A stretch of 6,141 bases of DNA from an uncultured Collinsella sp. (GTDB lineage Bacteria; Actinomycetota; Coriobacteriia; Coriobacteriales; Coriobacteriaceae). Position numbers and translations under genes: made by a program. Position 1 is the first letter of the stretch; every line of letters begins with the position of its first letter. The notes below the pieces were generated by a model. That model did no database searches, was not told where the DNA came from, and saw nothing but the letters and a program-made list of their open reading frames with translations. Location of the stretch: the NCBI GenBank assembly GCA_902491415.1, contig CABUHP010000109.1:1-6141 (forward strand), written 5' to 3'. Shown in pieces: positions 1-6,141 of this stretch.

Positions 1-1740
<1,740 letters not shown>

Positions 1741-1746
1741 ACGGAA

Positions 1747-1753
1747 CTCCCTT
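1747..1753 (-). promoter_or_regulatory. Ribosome binding site of glnN
   Basis: On the minus strand AAGGGAG lies six bases before the ATG at 1740-1738. It is a strong Shine-Dalgarno match and decides the start codon. Confidence 0.8.
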
Positions 1754-1761
1754 CGTATCGG

Positions 1762-1780
1762 CACCGCGTGAGAAGCGGTG
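1762..1780 (-). repeat. Short hairpin in the glnN leader, just upstream of its ribosome binding site
   Basis: Perfect six-base inverted repeat CACCGC/GCGGTG around a seven-base loop, ending eight bases before the glnN Shine-Dalgarno sequence. It could form a small leader hairpin or be a protein site. There is no T-tract, so it is not a terminator. Function is inferred only from position. Confidence 0.4.
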
Positions 1781-1819
1781 TTGATTACTAACGAACGAGC
1801 CATAGCTTAGACTCGCCGT

Positions 1820-1857
1820 GTTTCCGCGACATTACCGTTATGTTGCTGTCGCGAAAC
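1820..1857 (-). promoter_or_regulatory. Long inverted repeat upstream of glnN, candidate nitrogen-control operator or leader stem
   Basis: The arms GTTT-C-CGCGAC (1820-1830) and GTCGCG-AAAC (1848-1857) pair over ten bases with one bulged C. The 17-base centre contains a second imperfect palindrome, ACATTACCGTTATGT (1830-1844). Nested symmetry in front of a glutamine synthetase fits an operator for a nitrogen regulator or an mRNA stem. The site lies 80 to 120 bases upstream of the glnN start codon. I do not recognise it as a clear TnrA, AmtR or actinobacterial GlnR box, so the regulator is unknown. Confidence 0.45.
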
Positions 1858-1871
1858 CAATCAATGAGGTT

Positions 1872-1901
1872 ACCCTATCGAGGCGGCGTTGCCACCCTCA
1901 A
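1872..1901 (-). promoter_or_regulatory. Weak candidate sigma-70-type promoter for glnN
   Basis: On the minus strand, TTGAGG (1901-1896) and TAGGGT (1877-1872) are separated by 18 bases. Transcription would start near 1865, leaving a leader of about 125 bases that contains both inverted repeats at 1820-1857 and 1762-1780. The -10 match is poor, so this is only a suggestion. Confidence 0.25.
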
Positions 1902-1976
1902 CAGCCAATCAACTGCATAAATTGCAGACCTCTCCCCATGGTTTAAGGGTAGACAATTTGGGATGGAGCTCTATTA

Positions 1977-2002
1977 ACTGGTATTTTGCATCAGATACCA
2001 GT
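1977..2002. repeat. Perfect 8-base inverted repeat ACTGGTAT/ATACCAGT, candidate operator
   Basis: ACTGGTAT (1977-1984) and ATACCAGT (1995-2002) are exact reverse complements separated by ten bases. A TATAGT that could serve as a plus-strand -10 box lies at 2006-2011, so the repeat would occupy the -35 and spacer zone of such a promoter. A further TGGTAT half-site occurs at 2069-2074. The half-site resembles the TGGT/ACCA type bound by GntR-family regulators, but the spacing is unusual and the regulator is not identified. Confidence 0.4.
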
Positions 2003-2111
2003 CTTTATAGTCCGTGCCTAGATTAGCCGCTCTGTTATAGAGAAAGCCGATAGCAAGGCATCTTTGATTGGTATCCCCGAATAACGAGTGAAACTCCACC
2101 GTGACACAGTG

Positions 2112-2134
2112 GTGCTGTAGAATCCTTACAGCAC
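2112..2134 (+). promoter_or_regulatory. Palindrome overlapping the probable metF -10 box, candidate repressor operator
   Basis: GTGCTGTA (2112-2119) and TACAGCAC (2127-2134) form a perfect eight-base inverted repeat around a seven-base centre. TAGAAT at 2118-2123, five of six matches to the consensus -10 box, lies across the left arm and centre. No good -35 is present at the correct distance; GTGACA at 2101-2106 is too close. A transcript starting near 2130 would have a leader of about 35 bases to the metF ATG. This suggests a regulator controlling metF by binding at the promoter; a small RNA hairpin is the alternative. Confidence 0.4.
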
Positions 2135-2153
2135 ATCACACTATTACGTATCT

Positions 2154-2160
2154 AGAGGAG
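2154..2160 (+). promoter_or_regulatory. Ribosome binding site of metF
   Basis: AGAGGAG ends six bases before the ATG at 2167. This favours that ATG over the in-frame GTG at 2101, which has no comparable site. Confidence 0.75.
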
Positions 2161-2166
2161 CACGAT

Positions 2167-3039
2167 ATGCGCGTCGACGAGGTTTTTAAGCAGGCAGCAT
2201 CCCAGGGCACCGCGCCCGTTTCGTTTGAGATGTTCCCGCCCAAGGGCGAGCTCACCCTCGACACGGCTCGCGAAGTGGCAGGCAATCTGTGCAAGCTTTC
2301 GCCGAGCTTTGTCTCGGTCACCTGCTCGGCCGGCGGCTCGGGCAACGGCGCCACCACCGCCCCCATCGCGCATATGATTTCGAGCGAATTCGACACGCCC
2401 TCTGTGGCACACCTCACCTGCGTGGGCCGCACCCACGCCGACATCGCCGCCAAGATCGACGAGTATCGCACCGCCGGCGTTGAAAACATTCTGGCCCTGC
2501 GTGGCGATCTCCCTGCCGGCGCGACCGAGGACGACAAGCCCGCCTCCGACTACGCCTACGCCCGTGACCTCATCCCCGAGCTCGTCGACGCCGGCTTTTG
2601 CGTGGGCGCCGCAGCCTACCCCGAGGGCCACATTGCCTGTGAGGATCTCAACCTCTCGGTCGAACACCTCAAGCAAAAGCAGGACGCCGGCGCGAGCTTC
2701 TTTGTGACGCAGCTCTTCTTTGATAACGAGTGCTTCTACCGTTTTCGCGAGCTTGCCGACAAGGCCGGCATCACCGTGCCCATTACCGCGGGCATCATGC
2801 CGTTTATGGGCAAGTCGCAGATCAGCCGCATGGTCTTTATGTGCGGCGCGTCGCTGCCCTCCCCCGTCATCAAGATTCTCGCCAAGTACGAGAATGACCC
2901 CGAGAGCCTGCAGGCAGCCGGTGTAGATTATGCCGCCCGCCAGCTTTGCGACCTCAAGGAGCACGGCGCCGACGGCCTGCACCTGTACACTATGAACCGT
3001 CCTGCGATCGCCGCGACCATTATGGAGCGCCTGGGGTAA
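2167..3039 (+). CDS. metF: 5,10-methylenetetrahydrofolate reductase (MetF)
   Basis: FAD-dependent cytoplasmic enzyme that reduces 5,10-methylene-tetrahydrofolate to 5-methyl-tetrahydrofolate, the methyl donor for methionine synthesis. The 290-residue product matches the length of bacterial MetF (E. coli 296). Family motifs appear in order: SFEMFPPKG at 19-27 (E21 matches the catalytic Glu28 of E. coli), FVSVTCSAGGSGN at 48-60, HLTCVGRT at 82-89, NILALRGDLP at 107-116 (the RGD aspartate that contacts folate/flavin), YPEGH at 151-155, KQDAGASFFVTQLFFD at 171-186, and ITAGIMPF at 206-213. The TIM-barrel domain is complete and no C-terminal regulatory domain of the eukaryotic type is present. The start at 2167 is supported by AGAGGAG six bases upstream. 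Its stop overlaps the start of the next gene (TAATG), so the two are co-translated. The substrate call is firm; the electron donor (NADH or another) cannot be read from sequence. Confidence 0.96.
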   Translation: MRVDEVFKQAASQGTAPVSFEMFPPKGELTLDTAREVAGNLCKLSPSFVSVTCSAGGSGNGATTAPIAHMISSEFDTPSVAHLTCVGRTHADIAAKIDEYRTAGVENILALRGDLPAGATEDDKPASDYAYARDLIPELVDAGFCVGAAAYPEGHIACEDLNLSVEHLKQKQDAGASFFVTQLFFDNECFYRFRELADKAGITVPITAGIMPFMGKSQISRMVFMCGASLPSPVIKILAKYENDPESLQAAGVDYAARQLCDLKEHGADGLHLYTMNRPAIAATIMERLG

Positions 3040-3830
3040 TGGAAAAACCGCACATCGATACAACCGCTGTCGAAGTGCCGGCCGACCTTGCGTCGCCGGC
3101 GCTTTACCGTGTCGATGCTGCGCACCATCCCCGTGTCGACCGTGCCGAGATGCTGCGGTATCTGGGTTACGGCGGCCAGCAGATTGAGCCCGAGCTGTCG
3201 CAGCGTATTGAGCTTGTGGTCGAGCGTCTGGAATTGGACATTGAGCCCCGTGGCGTGCGCCGCGTATTTGCCATCGATGCCACGGGCGTGGACGAGCAGG
3301 GCAAGCCTTGCATCCGTCTGGTCGGCACCAACGTTGAGCTGCGCGGTCGTGATATCTATCGACATCTCAAAGACGCCCGCTTTGCCGCGCTCATGGCATG
3401 CACCCTCGGCATGGACGCCGAGCGTCGCCTGCGCACCACGGGAGCCCAACATCCCCTGGAGGGCGCCGTGCTCGACGCCGCGTGCTCCGCTTACGTGGAA
3501 GCCGCCGTTGAGCAAATGGACCAGCAGGTCAAGACGGACGCCGCCGTTCATGGGCTCGCCGGCAACTGGCGCTTTAGCCCCGGCTACGGCGACTGCCCGC
3601 TCTCGGCCCAGCGCTCGATCGTCAATGCGCTCAACGCCACGCGGCTTATCGGCCTGACCGTCACGCCCACCAGCCTGCTCATGCCCACCAAAAGCGTGAC
3701 CGCGGTGATCGGCCTGTTCGATGGCGAGGTCCACGACGCCCAAAGCCGCCCCACCTGCAATATCTGCCGCATGCGCGAGAACTGCCGCTTCCGTGCCGCC
3801 CACACCACCTGCTATTCGCATTCTGAATAA
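3039..3830 (+). CDS. Free-standing methionine synthase (MetH) reactivation-domain protein
   Basis: The 263-residue protein resembles the C-terminal activation domain of cobalamin-dependent methionine synthase, encoded here as a separate gene as in Thermotoga TM0269 and many anaerobes. In the known family this domain binds S-adenosylmethionine and allows reductive methylation of cob(II)alamin back to methylcobalamin after accidental oxidation. The sequence shows RFSPGYGDCPL at 178-188, the counterpart of the RPAPGYP SAM-binding stretch of E. coli MetH. MPTKSVTAVIGL at 215-226 and a C-terminal cysteine cluster CNICRMRENC (C240, C243, C249) are also present. The ATG overlaps the metF stop codon by one base, indicating translational coupling, and the pathway link is direct because MetF supplies the methyl-folate used by MetH. 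No metH catalytic or cobalamin-binding domains are in the window, so a shortened metH is expected elsewhere. No clear terminator follows it. Confidence 0.85.
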   Translation: MEKPHIDTTAVEVPADLASPALYRVDAAHHPRVDRAEMLRYLGYGGQQIEPELSQRIELVVERLELDIEPRGVRRVFAIDATGVDEQGKPCIRLVGTNVELRGRDIYRHLKDARFAALMACTLGMDAERRLRTTGAQHPLEGAVLDAACSAYVEAAVEQMDQQVKTDAAVHGLAGNWRFSPGYGDCPLSAQRSIVNALNATRLIGLTVTPTSLLMPTKSVTAVIGLFDGEVHDAQSRPTCNICRMRENCRFRAAHTTCYSHSE

Positions 3831-3939
3831 AATGTCAATTGATGGCACGGTATCGAGGGAATCTCATCCGTATGTAAGCGGATGTCCTCACAAACAAGTA
3901 CCATTAGATGCCAAATAACAACTATCTGAAAGCCAGTAC
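3831..3939 (+). other. Gap between the methionine operon and the methylase gene, with weak promoter candidate and hairpin
   Basis: This 109-base gap holds a possible promoter, TTGATG (3839-3844) and TCTCAT (3862-3867) with 17-base spacing, each matching consensus at four of six positions. A six-base inverted repeat CATCCG/CGGATG lies at 3865-3884 with an eight-base loop. No T-run follows the hairpin, so it is a poor candidate for an intrinsic terminator and might instead be an operator. The start of the methylase has only a weak GAAAG (3928-3932) as ribosome binding site. The gap marks the change in base composition. Confidence 0.35.
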
Positions 3940-5100
3940 ATGCACAACATTCTGCAGTTCTCGCCACAACTAACCGCGCTTGAGTTTTTTTCAGGCATTG
4001 GCTTGGCTCGTGCCGGCATGGCAAAAGCCGGAATCAAAACAATCTGGGCAAATGACATAGACCATACTAAATGCGCCATGTACAGCCAGTGTTGGGGCGA
4101 TGAACATCTAGTCGAGCAGGATGTTCACACACTCGACCCCGACCTAATACCCCAAGCCGACATCGCATGGGCGTCAAGCCCTTGCACAAACTTATCTCTC
4201 GCGGGAAACAGGGAGGGACTTATCTCTGGCAAAGAGTCCAGTGCGTTCTTTGGCTTTATTAAGGCCATCGAAGGAATGAGCGATCGTGCCCCGCGGGCAC
4301 TTGTTCTCGAAAATGTCATCGGCCTTGCCACGTCTAATAACAGTGATGACTTTAGACTCGTTTGCCAGGAATTTAATCGTTTAGGCTATTCATGCGACGC
4401 CTATTTTATCGATGCACGGCACTGGCTTCCCCAGTCACGCCCCCGCATGTTTGTCGTCGGATTAAAAAACCCTCTTCCCAACAGCCGACTCGATTCCTCG
4501 CTTCGACCTGAAAAGGTCTCCTGGATTCACTCCGACCCTTCACTCATTACGCACGTCTCTCACCTAAACGAACCGAGCCCACTTCGCATGAGGGGCCTTG
4601 CAACGGTTGTTGAAAATATTCCCGAGGACGACAAGCGTTGGTGGAACAAAAACCAAGTGCAAGCATTTATCGACTCACTTGCACCGCATCAAGCAGAGCG
4701 CCTTCAGCGCTTCTTAAATGCCAAAGAAAAAATTGTTCGCACTGCTTACCGTCGCACGCGATCGGGCGTTGTGCGCTGGGAAATCCGTGAAGAAGAAATT
4801 GCCGGATGTCTAAGAACGGCTCGCGGCGGCTCATCAAGACAGGCAGTCGTTATATGCGAAAACGGAAAAATAGAAGTTCGCTGGATGACTGGAACTGAAT
4901 ATGCCCGTCTCCAAGGTGCTGACTCATGTCAGTTTAGCGGCTTCTCGGATGCTCAGATTCGCTACGCATTCGGCGATGCAGTTGCCGTGCCAGTTGTCAC
5001 TTGGCTTATAAAAAATGCAGTCAAACCCGCGCTTATGTCTTCAAGGAACGGAGTGAACAATAATGGAAATGACCAATTGCTCCTTGAGCGAGCCCGATAA
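3940..5100 (+). CDS. DNA (cytosine-5-)-methyltransferase of a probable restriction-modification system
   Basis: Transfers a methyl group from S-adenosylmethionine to carbon 5 of cytosine within a specific DNA sequence. The 386 residues carry the C5-methylase motifs in order: motif I LEFFSGIGLARAG at 14-26 (SAM binding), ANDID at 37-41 (motif II), motif IV ASSPCTNLS at 78-86 with catalytic C82, motif VI ENV at 124-126, motif VIII QSRPR at 165-169, motif IX RWMTGTEYARLQG at 314-326, and motif X GDAVAVPVVTW at 345-355. The target-recognition region lies between VIII and IX (about 176-300) and includes LRTARGGSSRQAV at 291-303. Motif IV reads PCT rather than the common PCQ. The Asn-rich tail after motif X (about 365-386) is encoded where the next gene's ribosome binding site lies. 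ATG 3940 is the first possible start after an in-frame stop at 3916-3918. Its recognition sequence cannot be predicted. Base composition is lower in GC than upstream genes, suggesting transfer. Confidence 0.93.
   Translation: MHNILQFSPQLTALEFFSGIGLARAGMAKAGIKTIWANDIDHTKCAMYSQCWGDEHLVEQDVHTLDPDLIPQADIAWASSPCTNLSLAGNREGLISGKESSAFFGFIKAIEGMSDRAPRALVLENVIGLATSNNSDDFRLVCQEFNRLGYSCDAYFIDARHWLPQSRPRMFVVGLKNPLPNSRLDSSLRPEKVSWIHSDPSLITHVSHLNEPSPLRMRGLATVVENIPEDDKRWWNKNQVQAFIDSLAPHQAERLQRFLNAKEKIVRTAYRRTRSGVVRWEIREEEIAGCLRTARGGSSRQAVVICENGKIEVRWMTGTEYARLQGADSCQFSGFSDAQIRYAFGDAVAVPVVTWLIKNAVKPALMSSRNGVNNNGNDQLLLERAR
5050..5053 (+). promoter_or_regulatory. Ribosome binding site inside the methylase gene for the downstream gene
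   Basis: GGAG lies nine bases before the ATG at 5063, within the last codons of the methylase. It supports the overlapping start; a second in-frame ATG at 5069 is a less well-spaced alternative. Confidence 0.55.
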
Positions 5101-6076
5101 AGGTATCTTGGATGCCATTGAACTCTGGTACGAATCCAAGCGCAACAAGCGAGGCAATGTCAACCGTAACGTTATGGCGGTTGGCATAGGCATAAGCGAG
5201 CTGCTGCAAAACCGTTTTCCGCTCACCGACGATTATGTGCAATCGGACAAGGGGAGCCAAGTACGAGGCCTAAGTGGAGCATGCATCAAAACAGTTTTAG
5301 CCAGACATGGGGAAACGCGTGCCTTCGCGTCAGAGGGCGGCAGAACCTCACGCGGCACACTCCCGATGGCGCTTGAGCTTGCCACAATTATCAACTCTGC
5401 CCTACCCAGTGACATTTGCGAAGACACTCGTCTTGAAGCTGCGAATGCAATCGCCAATTTCTTCGTCGAGCGAATCCAGGTCGATTTCTTTAACCGGCAG
5501 AGAATCAAAGTCGAAATCGATCTTCAAAAACCAATTTCTGTCATTGTCGATGATATCCTAGCCGAAGCAAGCCTACGGTCCGATAAGCCAACGGGTACCG
5601 TCGCACAGCACCTGGTAGGTGCAAAACTTGAGATGTTATTTCCAACCATAGAAATCGGAAAGGACAACTCAAACGCCGCCGACCAGCAGACAGACCGTTC
5701 TGGCGATTTCCAAATCAATGATGCTGCATTTCATGTGACTGTATCGCCAATGGCCAAATTGACCGATCGATGCCGAGATAACATTCGAAATGGCATTCGG
5801 CCCATCGTCGTTGTCCCCCACGATAAAGTTTCCTTCGCTTACGGACTGTTCGAAAGTGAGGGACTCGGCAATCGCGTACAGGTTATCGCGCTCGAATCGT
5901 TTATCGGCATCAATATTGAAGAGTTATCGTTCTACAAGCGAGGCCTAATTCGATTAAATGTCGCACGGCTTCTTGCCCACTACAACAAGCGAATCGAAGA
6001 TATCGAGCCCGACAAATCTCTTCAAATAGAAATTCCTCAGTGGGCTCTAGACGAAATGGATGCACATGGCGAATAG
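5063..6076 (+). CDS. DUF4928-like protein, probable restriction endonuclease partner of the C5 methylase
   Basis: I match this 337-residue protein to the DUF4928 family from memory of its pattern and context: such proteins lie beside C5-cytosine methylases and are thought to be the cutting subunit or an accessory. Seen in the sequence: an N-terminal helical part, then a conserved-looking stretch RGLSGACIKTVLARHGETRAFASEGGRTSRGTL at 68-100. Next come GTVAQHLVGAKLEMLFP at 178-194 and GDFQIND..FHVTVSPM at 214-230, followed by CRDNIRNGIRPIVVVP at 237-252. The last parts resemble the core strands of a PD-(D/E)xK nuclease (possible E190, D215), but the usual ExK is replaced by HVT (224-226), so the catalytic assignment is inference. 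There is no signal peptide or membrane segment. The start overlaps the methylase by 38 bases and the end overlaps the next gene by 11, pointing to an operon. Confidence is high that it is a gene and moderate on its role. Confidence 0.7.
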   Translation: MEMTNCSLSEPDKGILDAIELWYESKRNKRGNVNRNVMAVGIGISELLQNRFPLTDDYVQSDKGSQVRGLSGACIKTVLARHGETRAFASEGGRTSRGTLPMALELATIINSALPSDICEDTRLEAANAIANFFVERIQVDFFNRQRIKVEIDLQKPISVIVDDILAEASLRSDKPTGTVAQHLVGAKLEMLFPTIEIGKDNSNAADQQTDRSGDFQINDAAFHVTVSPMAKLTDRCRDNIRNGIRPIVVVPHDKVSFAYGLFESEGLGNRVQVIALESFIGINIEELSFYKRGLIRLNVARLLAHYNKRIEDIEPDKSLQIEIPQWALDEMDAHGE

Positions 6077-6141
6077 CTCAAACATACTTATCACTCATGA
6101 TTCTGACGGCACTGCATTGGCGGCACCCGTTGATGCCGCAC
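6066..6141 (+). CDS. Start of a third gene of the methylase operon, truncated at the right edge
   Basis: The ATG at 6066 opens a frame that runs to the window end for 25 codons (MANSSNILITHDSDGTALAAPVDAA). It overlaps the preceding stop codon by 11 bases, continuing the overlapping layout of the operon, though the upstream TGGA (6057-6060) is only a weak ribosome binding site. Too little is present to identify a family. From the usual content of methylase/DUF4928 neighbourhoods it might be a Vsr-like nuclease, an ATPase or another restriction component, but nothing in these residues decides that. An alternative start at 6097 in another frame is also open. Confidence 0.5.
   Translation, partial: MANSSNILITHDSDGTALAAPVDAA

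Larger units (their letters stand above)
1741..2166. other. Divergent intergenic region between glnN and metF
   Basis: There are 426 bases without a convincing gene. It is clearly more AT-rich than the flanking genes and holds at least five inverted repeats, four listed separately, plus CTGCA/TGCAG at 1913-1927. It must carry the promoters for glnN (leftward) and for metF (rightward). I saw no recognisable SAM, cobalamin or other riboswitch core and no small gene with a good ribosome binding site. An in-frame GTG at 2101 could extend metF, but it gives an atypical Cys/His-rich N-terminus with no family similarity. Confidence 0.7.

Noticed and set aside
2101..2166. N-terminal extension of MetF from the GTG at 2101
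   Set aside because: It would place the candidate -10 box and palindrome inside the coding region and adds residues not seen in MetF proteins; the ATG at 2167 has a strong ribosome binding site.
1800..2166. SAM or cobalamin riboswitch upstream of metF
   Set aside because: No conserved core of a known SAM or cobalamin riboswitch is visible, and the probable promoter leaves too short a leader.
2152..3063. Minus-strand open frame opposite metF
   Set aside because: It is a GC-rich shadow of a gene with unmistakable MetF motifs, and its product is low-complexity.
2928..3848. Minus-strand open frame opposite the reactivation gene
   Set aside because: The plus-strand product has clear family motifs; the reverse frame has no recognisable domain and no suitable ribosome binding site was seen.
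3865..3884. Hairpin as a rho-independent terminator after the methionine operon
   Set aside because: The stem is only six base pairs and is not followed by a run of T.
2167..5100. Functional link between the SAM/methionine genes and the SAM-using methylase
   Set aside because: All DNA methylases use SAM; the composition change and the gap between the operons make chance adjacency more likely.

Overview
The window looks like chromosomal DNA of a high-GC Actinomycetota, most plausibly a gut Coriobacteriia such as Collinsella or a relative. This rests on GC-rich housekeeping codon use, a type III glutamine synthetase, and a short MetF followed by a free-standing methionine synthase reactivation protein. 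The taxonomic call is an inference from gene content and style, not from a marker gene.

Layout. Positions 1-1740 (minus strand) hold the first 580 codons of a type III glutamine synthetase, glnN; its C-terminus lies off the left edge. A 426-base divergent intergenic region (1741-2166) separates it from the plus-strand genes. That region is rich in inverted repeats: one near the glnN ribosome binding site, a long one in the probable glnN leader, one of ACTGGTAT/ATACCAGT type, and one that covers a good -10 box in front of metF. A tight two-gene methionine/folate operon follows: metF (2167-3039), then a MetH reactivation-domain protein (3039-3830), joined by a TAATG stop/start overlap.

From about 3831 the DNA changes character: it is less GC-rich, with more AT-ending codons and different gene types. 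This segment begins a probable restriction-modification or related defence operon. It has a C5-cytosine DNA methyltransferase (3940-5100), a protein resembling the DUF4928 family often found beside such methylases and probably the nuclease partner (5063-6076), and the first 25 codons of a third gene (from 6066) that continues off the right edge. Each gene overlaps the next, so they are probably co-transcribed and translationally coupled.

How the parts work together. GlnN assimilates ammonium into glutamine. MetF makes 5-methyltetrahydrofolate, and the reactivation protein probably helps return oxidised cobalamin on a separately encoded methionine synthase to the active methyl form, using S-adenosylmethionine. 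The methylase would mark host cytosines and so protect them from the neighbouring nuclease. The right-hand module is the part most worth following, because its full gene content is cut off by the window edge. No tRNA, rRNA, CRISPR array, transposase or integrase was seen.
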